The position numbers and the translations under genes were made by a program. From contig DASZHS010000060.1 in assembly GCA_035937595.1 (NCBI GenBank), positions 1 to 52,319 of the forward strand: 52,319 bases of DNA, written 5' to 3'. This stretch comes from Palsa-459 sp035937595. Lineage in GTDB: Bacteria; Actinomycetota; Acidimicrobiia; Acidimicrobiales; RAAP-2. The first letter of the stretch is position 1. Each line of letters begins with the position of its first letter. Of this stretch, positions 32,631 through 40,817 are shown in pieces. Under the pieces are notes generated by a model. It did no database searches. It was not told the origin of the DNA and saw only the letters and a list, made by a program, of their open reading frames with translations.

Positions 32631-34103
32631 ATGGCCCACCCCGCCGAGGTGGCGGTGCCGCCCGCGGGGCCGCGGGACTCGGCGCTCCCCGCGGGGACCC
32701 GCCTCCGCGGCGACCCGTCGCTCGAGTGGGTCTCCGACACCCTCGTCGCGGGTGGCTCGCCGTGGCGGCTCGTGCGGCTCACCGTCAACGGGGCGGGCCT
32801 CCTCGCGGCGTGGCTGGACGGCGCGCCGGTGTCGTCGGCCCCCGCCGACGGCGCGCTCGCGAGGCGGCTCGTCGGCGCCGCGATCGTCCACCCCGTGCGC
32901 GCGGCGCGCGAGGTCCACCCCGGCGAGGTGGACGTCGTCGTCCCGGTCCGCAACGACGTCCACGGGCTCGAGGCCGTGCTGCGCGTCGTCTCGCGCTCGC
33001 CCGCCGTCGGCGTCACCGTCGTAGACGACGGCTCGACGGACCCGTGGGCGGTCGCGAGGGTGGCGGACGCCCATCAGGCCCAACTCGTGCGCCACGACCT
33101 GCCGCTCGGGCCGGGGGCCGCACGCAACGCGGGACTCCGCGCCACGACCGCACCGGTCGTGGCGTTCCTCGACGCCGACGCGCTGCCGGCGGCCGACTGG
33201 CTCGAGGTGCTCGTGCCGTACCTGGACGACCCCGCCGTCGGCGCCGTCGCACCCCGGGTGCGCGGCCCGCAGGGGCCGGGCGTGAAGGAGCGGTTCGAGG
33301 CGGCCGCGTCGCCGCTCGACCTCGGCGACCAGCGAGGTGTCGTGCGCCCGGGCGCCGCGGTCCCCTTCGTCCCCGCCGCCGCGCTCGTGGCCCGCCGCGC
33401 GGCGCTCGGCGAGGGCTTCGACGCGTCGCTGCGCACTGGGGAGGACGTCGACCTCATCTGGCGGCTCGTCGCCTCGGGCTGGGAGGTGCGCTACGAGCCG
33501 TCCGTCACCGTGACCCACGCCGCGCGGTCGACGTGGCGGGGCTGGCTCGCCCAGCGCTTCGCCTACGGGATGTCCGCCGCCCCCCTCGAGGCGCGCCACG
33601 GCGACGCCGCGGCGCCGCTGCGCGCGGACCCGAGGGTCCTCGCCACGCTGGGGCTCGTCCTCGCCGGGAGGCCGCGCGCGGCCGCCGGGCTGCTCAGCTG
33701 GTCGGCATCCTCGCTCGCGCGCCAGCTCGACGGCGTCAGCGCGCGCGGCGGCAACCAGGCCGCGGCGCGCCAGCTCGCCGCGCGGGGCACGGCGCTCGCC
33801 GCGCCGGGGCTCGCGAGGAGCGCCTTCCGCGCCTACGGTCCTCTGCTCCTCGCTGCGGCCGTCGCGCTCCCGCCCGTGCGCCGGCCGGTCGCCACGCTCA
33901 CGGTCGCGGCGACCGCGGTGCGGTGGTGGCGTGCGGGGCGCCCGACGCCGCGCACGGCCTTCGCCGCCTTGAGCCTCGTCGACGACCTCGCCTACGGCGC
34001 GGGCGTGCTGGCGGGCGCGGTGTGCGCGCGGCGCGTGGGCGCCCTGCGCCCGAGGCTGCGCCCGACCGTGCGCGTGGCCGCGCCGCCGATCAGCCGAACT
34101 TGA
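32631..34103 (+). CDS. mftF: Mycofactocin system glycosyltransferase
   Basis: 490 residues. A GT2-type domain holds VDVVVPVRNDVHGLEAVLRV, TVVDDGSTDPWAVAR, LGPGAARNAGLRATTAPVVAFLDADALP (DAD in place of DxD) and RTGEDVDLIWRLVASGWEVRYEPSVTVTH (ED and the QxxRW-like region). The N-terminal ~100 residues and a hydrophobic C-terminal part (LLLAAAVALPPV) match MftF, which adds a beta-1,4-glucan chain to mycofactocin. ATG 32631 is chosen; GTG 32616 would add five residues. It diverges from mftA over 71 bases, and its end overlaps the convergent alcohol dehydrogenase gene by 14 bases. Confidence 0.92.
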   Translation: MAHPAEVAVPPAGPRDSALPAGTRLRGDPSLEWVSDTLVAGGSPWRLVRLTVNGAGLLAAWLDGAPVSSAPADGALARRLVGAAIVHPVRAAREVHPGEVDVVVPVRNDVHGLEAVLRVVSRSPAVGVTVVDDGSTDPWAVARVADAHQAQLVRHDLPLGPGAARNAGLRATTAPVVAFLDADALPAADWLEVLVPYLDDPAVGAVAPRVRGPQGPGVKERFEAAASPLDLGDQRGVVRPGAAVPFVPAAALVARRAALGEGFDASLRTGEDVDLIWRLVASGWEVRYEPSVTVTHAARSTWRGWLAQRFAYGMSAAPLEARHGDAAAPLRADPRVLATLGLVLAGRPRAAAGLLSWSASSLARQLDGVSARGGNQAAARQLAARGTALAAPGLARSAFRAYGPLLLAAAVALPPVRRPVATLTVAATAVRWWRAGRPTPRTAFAALSLVDDLAYGAGVLAGAVCARRVGALRPRLRPTVRVAAPPISRT

Positions 34104-35241
34104 CCACCCCGCGGACGTTCTTGCCCGCCTCGAGGTCGTCGTAGCCCTGCTGCACCTGGTCGAGGGTGTACTCCTTGGTGACGAGCTCGTCGACGAGGAA
34201 GGTCCCCTTGTTGTACAGGTCCAAGAGCCGGGGGATCTGGATGCGAGGGCTCTGGGAGCCGAAGACAGTGCCCATGAGGGTCTGGTTGTACATCGTGAAC
34301 CCGAACAGGTCCATGGTGACCTCGGTCTGGCTGTAGGGGGCGACAGCGACCGTCACGATGCGCGCGGCCTTTGCCCCCGCCTTGCACGCCGGCATGATCA
34401 GGTCGCCGGTCAGCTCCGCCGGCGTCAGGATGACGACGTCGGCCATGCGCCCGCGGGTCAGCTCCGCCGCGACGAAGGCCGCCTCGGTCAGGTTGGCCGC
34501 CCCGTGGGTCGCGCCGATCTTGAGGGCGCGCTCGACCTTGGACGGCAGCAGGTCGCAGGCGATGATGACGCTGGCGCCGGCGAACTTCGCGCCCTGGATG
34601 GCGCCGGACCCCACCCCGCCGCAGCCGACGACGATCACGGCCTCGCCCGGGCGGACCTGGGCGCGGTCCGCCGCGGCGCCGAACCCGGTCGACAACCCGC
34701 AGCTGATGAGCGCGGCGGCTCGCAGGTTGACGCCCTGGTCCACCTTGACCAGGGACCCTTCGTTCACGACCATGTACTCGGAGAAGGTGCCGAGCTGGCA
34801 CATCCGGTTGAGGTCCTCGCCGCCCAGGTGGTGCCGGAACGTCCCGTCCGAGATCATCGGGCCGAGCAGCGTCGTCATGCCCAGCTCGCAGAGGTACCCG
34901 CGCCCCGTCGCGCACCAGTCGCACTGGCCGCACGAGGGGATGAACGACGCGGCGACGTAGTCGCCGGGCGCGAAGCGGTGGACCTCGTCGCCGACGGCGT
35001 CGACGATCCCCGCGCCCTCGTGGCCGCCGATGGAGGGGTACATCGAGCCGGTCTTGGAGAGCATGGCGAGGACCTCGGGCGGCTGGGAGAACGTCCCGTT
35101 GCGCAGGTGCTCGTCGGACTGGCACATGCCGGCGTACGCCATCTTCACGCGGACCTCGTGCGCGTGGGGCTCGTCGAGCTCGATCTCCTCGGTCCGCCAC
35201 GGCTCTTTGACCCCGCTCACGATCGATGCCCTGGTCCTCAT
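34090..35241 (-). CDS. NDMA-dependent (mycofactocin-linked) alcohol dehydrogenase
   Basis: 383 residues of the zinc-dependent medium-chain family. Catalytic zinc ligands are Cys40 (GMCQSDEH) and His74-Glu75 (GGHEGAG). The structural zinc is held by Cys104, 107, 110 and 118 (CGQCDWC...C). The nucleotide loop is VGCGGVGSGAIQGAK. The NGTFSQPPEVL and MGTVFGSQSPRIQIPRLLDLY blocks fit the family of methanol:NDMA oxidoreductases, whose NAD stays bound and which need mycofactocin to recycle. ATG 35241 has GGGAGGGTGG just upstream. It sits next to mftF, tying it to the cofactor locus. Confidence 0.9.
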   Translation of the reverse strand: MRTRASIVSGVKEPWRTEEIELDEPHAHEVRVKMAYAGMCQSDEHLRNGTFSQPPEVLAMLSKTGSMYPSIGGHEGAGIVDAVGDEVHRFAPGDYVAASFIPSCGQCDWCATGRGYLCELGMTTLLGPMISDGTFRHHLGGEDLNRMCQLGTFSEYMVVNEGSLVKVDQGVNLRAAALISCGLSTGFGAAADRAQVRPGEAVIVVGCGGVGSGAIQGAKFAGASVIIACDLLPSKVERALKIGATHGAANLTEAAFVAAELTRGRMADVVILTPAELTGDLIMPACKAGAKAARIVTVAVAPYSQTEVTMDLFGFTMYNQTLMGTVFGSQSPRIQIPRLLDLYNKGTFLVDELVTKEYTLDQVQQGYDDLEAGKNVRGVVKFG

Positions 35242-35287
35242 CGCCACCCTCCCGTCACCGAGCAGCCCGCGGCCGCCGGGCACGAGG

Positions 35288-37009
35288 CTACATCCGGTCT
35301 GGAGCGTCGATCCCGAGGAGCGAGAGGCCGAGCGCGAGCGTGCGAGCGGTCTCGTCGCACAGCACGAGGCGGCTCTGCCGCGTCGCGTCGTCCGGCGCGC
35401 GCAGCACCGGGCAGCGCTCGTAGAACGCGGTGAACGTCTGGGACAGACCGAACAGGTACGCGCAGAGACGATGCGGCGCGAGCCACTCCAACGTGGCGTC
35501 TAGCGCCTCGGGGAGCCGCAGCAGCTCGAGGGCGAGCGTGCGCTCCTCGCCCTCGGCCAGGACGACGGTCGCGTCGGGCGCGGGCGCGTCGACGCCGACG
35601 CGGCGGAAGATCGACTTGATCCTGGCGTGCGCGTAGGCGAGGTACGGCCCGGTGTTCCCGTCGAAGGACAGCATCCGGTCCCAGTCGAAGACGTAGTCGC
35701 GGAGCCGCTCGGTCGACAGGTCCGCGTACTTCACCGCGCCGATCCCGATCGCCTCGGCGAGCAGCGCCCGCTCGTCGGGGCGGTACTCGGCGTCGCGGGC
35801 CACGAGCGCGCGGTCGGCTCGAGCGACCGCCTCGTCGAGCAGGTCGATCAGCCGCAGCGTGCCGCCCGCGCGGCTCTTGAGCATCTTGTGGTCGGTGCCG
35901 AGCACGCTGCCGAAGGCCACGTGGACCGCCTCGACGGCGTCGGGGAGCCAGCCCGCGGCGCGCGCGACGGCGAACACCATCTCGAGGTGCTGGGACTGCG
36001 GGGCGCCGACGACGTAGTAGAGCCGGTCGCACCCGAGCGTGCCGACCCGATCGCGGATCGCGGCGAGGTCCGTCGCCGCGTAGCCGTAGCCGCCGTCGCG
36101 CTTGCGGACGATGACCGGGAGCGGCTCGCCCTCCCGGTTCGAGAACCCCTCGGGGAAGACGCACAGGGCGCCGTCGTCCTCGACGAGCAGGCCCCCCGCG
36201 TCGAGGTCGGCGACGACCTGGTCGAGCAGGGGGTTGTAGAAGGACTCCGGCACGACGTCTTCGGGCCGGAGCGAGACCTCGAGGGTGCGGTAGACACGCT
36301 CGAAGTAGCGCACGGACTCTGCGACGAGGATCCCCCACAGCCGGCGGGTCTCCTCGTCGCCGGCCTGCAGCGCGACGACACGCCGGCGGCTGCGCTCGGC
36401 GAAGGCCGGGTCGGCGTCGAACTTCTGGCGGGCCGCCCGGTAGAACCCGTCGAGGTCCCCCACCGAGAGCTCCTCGGCGGCGGCGTCCTCGCCCACGTCG
36501 CGGAGGTGCTCGATGAGCATCCCGAAGGGCGTGCCCCAGTCGCCGATGTGGTTCCGCGCGATCACCTCGTGGCCGTAGAAGCGCAGGATCCGCGCGAGCG
36601 CGTCCCCGATCACCGTCGAGCGCAGGTGGCCGACGTGCATCTCCTTGGCGACGTTCGGGTGCGAGTAGTCGAGCGCCACGCGGTGTCGCAGCGGCGCCGT
36701 CGCGACGCCGCGCCGGGCGTCCCCGCGGAGCGCCTCGACCGATCGGGCGAGGTAGCCGTCCTCCACGCGGAGGTTGAGGAACCCCGGTCCGGCGACCTCG
36801 ATCGTCGCGATCCCGTCGAGGTCCGCCGTCGCCTCGATCGCAGCGGCGAGCTCGCGCGGCGGTCGGCCGAGCCGCTTGGCGATCGCCATCACGCCGTTGG
36901 CCTGGTAGTCCCCACGATCCGACTGGCGCACGACGGGATCGGCACCGGGCTCGACCGCGTCGAAGGCGGGCTGCAGGCGCTCGCGGAGCGCGGACGACAG
37001 GTCAGGCAC
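35288..37009 (-). CDS. argS: Arginyl-tRNA synthetase
   Basis: 573 residues, class I synthetase. The N-terminal Add-1 domain recognises the tRNA D-loop. The HIGH motif appears as HVGH (125-128) in HPNVAKEMHVGHLRSTVIGD. LGTDHKMLKSRAGGTLRL stands where KMSKS is found in other class I enzymes. The C-terminal helical anticodon-binding domain includes LCAYLFGLSQTFTAFYERCPVL. GTG 37009 follows the FmdB-like gene by 24 bases on the same strand. This gene charges, among others, the tRNA-Arg(CCG) encoded at 15873. Confidence 0.96.
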   Translation of the reverse strand: MPDLSSALRERLQPAFDAVEPGADPVVRQSDRGDYQANGVMAIAKRLGRPPRELAAAIEATADLDGIATIEVAGPGFLNLRVEDGYLARSVEALRGDARRGVATAPLRHRVALDYSHPNVAKEMHVGHLRSTVIGDALARILRFYGHEVIARNHIGDWGTPFGMLIEHLRDVGEDAAAEELSVGDLDGFYRAARQKFDADPAFAERSRRRVVALQAGDEETRRLWGILVAESVRYFERVYRTLEVSLRPEDVVPESFYNPLLDQVVADLDAGGLLVEDDGALCVFPEGFSNREGEPLPVIVRKRDGGYGYAATDLAAIRDRVGTLGCDRLYYVVGAPQSQHLEMVFAVARAAGWLPDAVEAVHVAFGSVLGTDHKMLKSRAGGTLRLIDLLDEAVARADRALVARDAEYRPDERALLAEAIGIGAVKYADLSTERLRDYVFDWDRMLSFDGNTGPYLAYAHARIKSIFRRVGVDAPAPDATVVLAEGEERTLALELLRLPEALDATLEWLAPHRLCAYLFGLSQTFTAFYERCPVLRAPDDATRQSRLVLCDETARTLALGLSLLGIDAPDRM

Positions 37010-37033
37010 GCGGCGGTGGCTCCCGGCGCCGGC

Positions 37034-37249
37034 TCACGCCGGACCGCAGGCGCCGCCGCAGCACCCGGCTGCCTCGCCGCAGGCGCTGGCCGGGCTCGTC
37101 GCGCTGCCGATCGCCGCGAAGGCGGGCAGCCGTCGGACGACGTCGTCGTGGCCGGAGGGACAGCTCGCCGGGTCGTCCGCGTCGGCCATGGGGCGACGCA
37201 GCTCGAAGCGCTCGTCGCACCGCTGGCAAGAGAACTCGTAGATCGGCAT
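37034..37249 (-). CDS. FmdB-family zinc ribbon protein
   Basis: 71 residues. It begins MPIYEFSCQRCDERFELRRP (CxxC at 8 and 11), with a second half-site SCPSGHDDVVRRLP, then an Ala/Cys/Gly-rich tail with several cysteines (ACGEAAGCCGGACGPA). This is the FmdB/CxxC_CxxC_SSSS putative regulatory zinc ribbon; its target is unknown. ATG 37249 has AAGGAG five bases upstream. It leads argS and is divergent from aconitase. The Cys-rich C-tail is common in this family. Confidence 0.88.
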   Translation of the reverse strand: MPIYEFSCQRCDERFELRRPMADADDPASCPSGHDDVVRRLPAFAAIGSATSPASACGEAAGCCGGACGPA

Positions 37250-37307
37250 CGCGTCTCCTTGCGGCGATGCTACCGGCGGTCTCGTCGTGCGACGGAGGTC
37301 CGCACGG

Positions 37308-37313
37308 CAGAAT
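37308..37313 (+). promoter_or_regulatory. Putative -10 box (CAGAAT) of acnA
   Basis: CAGAAT, six bases (GACCCC), then ATG 37320. The -11A and -7T are kept. No Shine-Dalgarno is present, which suggests a leaderless aconitase mRNA. Confidence 0.35.
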
Positions 37314-37319
37314 GACCCC

Positions 37320-40004
37320 ATGGCTCCCTCGCACCCCGACACCTTCGGCGCGCGGACGACGCTTCGCGTCGGCGCCCGCGAGCTCACGATCTTCGCCCTC
37401 GACGCGCCCAGCCTGGCGCCGTTCGGCGTGGCTCGCCTCCCGTTCTGCATCAAGGTGCTCCTCGAGAACCTGCTGCGGCACGAGGACGGGGCGAAGGTCA
37501 CCGCGCCGCAGGTCGAGGCGCTGGCGCGCTGGGGGGAGACCATGGGCGCCCACGGTCGCGGCTCCGAACAGGAGCTGGCCTTCTCTCCCGAGCGCGTGCT
37601 CATGCAGGACCTGACCGGCGTCCCCGCGATCGTCGACCTCGCCGGGATGCGCGACGCGATCTCGACGCTCGGGGGTGCCGCCTCGGCGATCAACCCGAAG
37701 GTGCCCGTGGAACTGGTCGTGGACCACTCGGTGATCATCGAGCACAGCGGCAACGCCGCGGCGTTCGCCGACAACGTCGACGTCGAGTACGAGCGCAACC
37801 TCGAGCGCTACACCCTGCTCAAGTGGGCACAGAATGCCTTCGAGCACCTCCGCGTCGTGCCGCCCGGCACGGGGATCTGCCACCAGGTCAACCTCGAGTA
37901 CCTCTCGAGGGTGGTCTTCGAGCGCGACGGCGTCGCCTTCCCCGACACCCTCGTCGGGATCGACTCGCACACCACGATGGTGAACGGCCTCGGCGTCGTC
38001 GGGTGGGGCGTGGGCGGCATCGAGGCGGAGGCGGCCGTGCTCGGCCAGCCGATCCCGATGCTGGTCCCCCCCGTGGTCGGCCTCCGGCTCGTCGGGGCGA
38101 CCAAGGAGGGCGTGACGGCGACGGACGTCGTGCTCACGATCACCGAGCTGCTCCGTCATCACGGCGTCGTCGGCAAGTTCGTCGAGGCCTTCGGCCCGGG
38201 CGTCGCCGCGCTGTCGCTCGAGACCCGCGCGACCATCGGCAACATGTCGCCGGAGTACGGGTCCACGTGCACGGTGTTCCCCATCGATCAGGTCACGCTC
38301 GACTACCTCGCGTTCACCGGGCGCGATGACGACCGGATCGAGCTCGTCGAGGCCTACGCGCGGCGCCAGGGGCTCTGGCACGACCCGACCGAGCCCGAGC
38401 CCGCGTTCTCGGAGGTCGCCGAGCTCGACCTCTCGACGGTCGAGCCCTCGCTCGCCGGCCCCTCGCGCCCCCAGGACCGCGTCTCGCTCGCCTCGGTGAA
38501 GGACGCCTCGCGGCGCGCGGCGGGGCGGGAGCTCACGAGCGTCGGCGCGAGCGGCGTGACCTCGACCCTGCGCGACGGCGACGTCGTGATCGCGGCGATC
38601 ACGAGCTGCACGAACACCTCGAACCCCTCGGTGATGGTGGCCGCGGGGCTGCTCGCGGAGCGCGCCGTCGCCAGGGGCCTGCACACGAAGCCCTGGGTCA
38701 AGACCTCGCTCGCACCCGGCTCGAGGGTCGTGATCGACTACCTGCAGCGCGCCGGGCTCCTCGAGCCGCTCGATGCGCTCGGGTTCTACCTCGCGGGGTA
38801 CGGCTGCACGACGTGCATCGGCAACTCGGGGCCGCTCCTCGAGGGGGTCACCGAGGCCGTCGCCGCCGGCGGGCTGTCCGTCGCGGCGGTCCTCTCGGGC
38901 AACCGCAACTTCGAGAGCCGCATCCATCCCGACGTGCGGCAGAACTACCTCGCCTCCCCGCCGCTCGTCGTCGCGTACGCCCTCGCGGGCACCGTCGACG
39001 TGGACCTCACGACCGAGCCACTCGGGACCGACGCAGAGGGCCGTGACGTGTTCCTGCGCGACGTGTGGCCGTCGGACACCGAGGTGTCGGCCGCCGTCCG
39101 CGCGTCGCTGTCGCCGAGCCAGTTCACCGAGCGCTACGCCGAGGTCTTCAACGGCGACGAGCGCTGGGAGGCCCTCGGCGCACCGGGAGAGGAGACCTTC
39201 GGCTGGGAGCCCGCCTCCACCTACGTGCTCGCACCGCCCTTCTTCGATGGCATCGGGCCGGTCCCCGAGCCCGTCCATGACGTCGTGGGGGCGCGCGTCC
39301 TCGTGCTGCTCGGCGACTCGGTGACGACGGACCACATCTCGCCCGCCGGTGCGATCCGCCCGACGGTGCCCGCGGGGCGCTACCTCGTCGAGCACGGCGT
39401 CGCACCCAAGGACTTCAACACCTACGGCACGCGCCGCGGGAACCATGAGGTGATGGTGCGCGGCACCTTCGCGAACCTTCGGATCAAGAACCTGCTCGTC
39501 CCGGGCACCGAGGGCGGGGTGACGAAGGTGTTCCCGAGCGGCGAGGAGATGACGGTCTTCGACGCGGCCGAGGCCTACCGCCGCACGGGCACGCCCCTCC
39601 TCGTGGTCGCCGGCGCGGAGTACGGCACGGGGTCGAGCCGCGACTGGGCCGCCAAAGGGACGCTCCTCTTGGGCGTCCGCGCGGTGCTCGCCGTGAGCTA
39701 CGAGCGGATCCACCGGTCCAACCTCATCGGGATGGGCGTCGCCCCGCTGCAGTTCCAGCCCGGCGAGTCGCTCGCGACCTGGGATCTCGACGGCACGGAG
39801 CGCTACGACGTCGTGGGCCTCGAGGCGCTCAACGACGGCTCGGTGCCGAAGTCGGTCACCGTGCGCGCCCACGCCGCGGACGACACCGTCACCGAGTTCG
39901 AGGCCGTGGTGCGGATCGACACGCCGACCGAGGCGGACTACTACCGCCACGGCGGGGTCCTGCACTACGTGCTGCGCTCGCTCGCCGCCGACGCGGTGGG
40001 CTGA
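37320..40004 (+). CDS. acnA: Aconitate hydratase A
   Basis: 894 residues. Interconverts citrate and isocitrate in the TCA cycle with a [4Fe-4S] cluster held by Cys430 (TSCTNTSNPS), Cys496 and Cys499 (GCTTCIGNSG). Other blocks are VDHSVIIEHSGN, the GIDSHTTMVNGLGVVGWGVGGIEAEA segment, GNMSPEYGSTCTVFP, and in the swivel domain VLLGDSVTTDHISPAG, FNTYGTRRGNHEVMVRGTF and AGAEYGTGSSRDWAAKG. ATG 37320 is six bases after a -10-like box. Like other AcnA/IRP1-type proteins it could bind RNA when the cluster is lost. It ends 21 bases from the convergent deacetylase gene. Confidence 0.97.
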   Translation: MAPSHPDTFGARTTLRVGARELTIFALDAPSLAPFGVARLPFCIKVLLENLLRHEDGAKVTAPQVEALARWGETMGAHGRGSEQELAFSPERVLMQDLTGVPAIVDLAGMRDAISTLGGAASAINPKVPVELVVDHSVIIEHSGNAAAFADNVDVEYERNLERYTLLKWAQNAFEHLRVVPPGTGICHQVNLEYLSRVVFERDGVAFPDTLVGIDSHTTMVNGLGVVGWGVGGIEAEAAVLGQPIPMLVPPVVGLRLVGATKEGVTATDVVLTITELLRHHGVVGKFVEAFGPGVAALSLETRATIGNMSPEYGSTCTVFPIDQVTLDYLAFTGRDDDRIELVEAYARRQGLWHDPTEPEPAFSEVAELDLSTVEPSLAGPSRPQDRVSLASVKDASRRAAGRELTSVGASGVTSTLRDGDVVIAAITSCTNTSNPSVMVAAGLLAERAVARGLHTKPWVKTSLAPGSRVVIDYLQRAGLLEPLDALGFYLAGYGCTTCIGNSGPLLEGVTEAVAAGGLSVAAVLSGNRNFESRIHPDVRQNYLASPPLVVAYALAGTVDVDLTTEPLGTDAEGRDVFLRDVWPSDTEVSAAVRASLSPSQFTERYAEVFNGDERWEALGAPGEETFGWEPASTYVLAPPFFDGIGPVPEPVHDVVGARVLVLLGDSVTTDHISPAGAIRPTVPAGRYLVEHGVAPKDFNTYGTRRGNHEVMVRGTFANLRIKNLLVPGTEGGVTKVFPSGEEMTVFDAAEAYRRTGTPLLVVAGAEYGTGSSRDWAAKGTLLLGVRAVLAVSYERIHRSNLIGMGVAPLQFQPGESLATWDLDGTERYDVVGLEALNDGSVPKSVTVRAHAADDTVTEFEAVVRIDTPTEADYYRHGGVLHYVLRSLAADAVG

Positions 40005-40024
40005 GCGGCCGCGGCGCGGGCCGC
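40005..40024. terminator. Hairpin between convergent acnA and the PIG-L deacetylase gene
   Basis: GCGGCC (40005-40010) and GGCCGC (40019-40024) pair with an 8-base loop directly after the acnA stop. It has no T-run on either side, so it would act as a Rho-assisted or bidirectional stop at most. Confidence 0.4.
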
Positions 40025-40025
40025 G

Positions 40026-40817
40026 TCAGGCCGTTGCGATCACCCGGAAGGCCTCTGCCAGCCGGCCCTTGGGGAGCCCCGCGTTCTTCGCGATCATCCC
40101 GCCCCACTCGCGGAGCATCGCGTCGAGGCGCTCGCCGTCGCCAACCTGGCTCTTGTGGCACTTGAGCGCCTCGATCTTCTTGTCGATCGTCGACGTCGTG
40201 TCCACCACCATGGTCGGGTTCGTCCCGCCCATCCAGACCTTGGTGACGGTGTGCGGGGCGAGGCCCTCGTCGTTCAGCAGCGCCGGGAACGCGTGGGGGT
40301 TGCGCGCGTCGGGGTAGACGGCCCGCAGGGCGGCCTCGCCGGTCGCCAGGTGGTCCGGGTGCGACGCGTAGATCCGCTCGTAGTTGCGCTCGGGGCTCTG
40401 GGTGAGCACGACGTCGGGGCGCACCGTGCGGATGACGCGCGCGAGGTCGCGACGCAGCGCCAAGGTGGGCTCCACCAGCCCGTCGGGGTAGCCCAAGAAG
40501 ACGAGGTCGCGCACGCCGACGCACGCCGCGGCGGCCCGCTGCTCGTCCTCGCGGATCTTGGCGCGCTCCTCTTTGGCCATGACCATGTCGTCGCCACCGG
40601 CGTCACCGGAGGTGACGAGGCAGTAGGTCACCGCGACGCCCTGCGACGTCAGCGTGGCGATCGTGCCCGCCATCCCGAAGTCCACGTCGTCGGGGTGCGC
40701 GACGATCGCGAGCGCCTTCGTGATCGCGTCGTCGTGATCGAAGACCTCGAGGGAGGGCTGCGGCTTCCGCGACGCGGCCTTCTCGCCGGTCGGGGACTTC
40801 TGGCGCTTCGGGGTCAC
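40026..40817 (-). CDS. PIG-L/LmbE-family deacetylase
   Basis: 263 residues. The zinc site is AHPDD (40-44, His41 and Asp44) and HPDHLATGEAA (the distal HxxH). VTSGDAGGDD follows the second strand. This family removes N-acetyl groups from sugar conjugates; members include MshB and Mca of mycothiol metabolism, and others of unknown substrate. A basic Lys/Arg-rich N-tail (PKRQKSPTGEKAASRKPQ) precedes the domain. GTG 40817 overlaps the helicase stop (GTGA). Why it is coupled to an RNA helicase is not clear; assignment to MshB would need comparison with other copies in the genome. Confidence 0.85.
   Translation of the reverse strand: MTPKRQKSPTGEKAASRKPQPSLEVFDHDDAITKALAIVAHPDDVDFGMAGTIATLTSQGVAVTYCLVTSGDAGGDDMVMAKEERAKIREDEQRAAAACVGVRDLVFLGYPDGLVEPTLALRRDLARVIRTVRPDVVLTQSPERNYERIYASHPDHLATGEAALRAVYPDARNPHAFPALLNDEGLAPHTVTKVWMGGTNPTMVVDTTSTIDKKIEALKCHKSQVGDGERLDAMLREWGGMIAKNAGLPKGRLAEAFRVIATA

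Noticed and set aside
37002..39965. A 987-codon open frame antisense to aconitase
   Set aside because: It is rich in Arg, His, Glu and Gly, as shadow frames in high-GC DNA are, and lies wholly opposite a clear acnA. No family motif.
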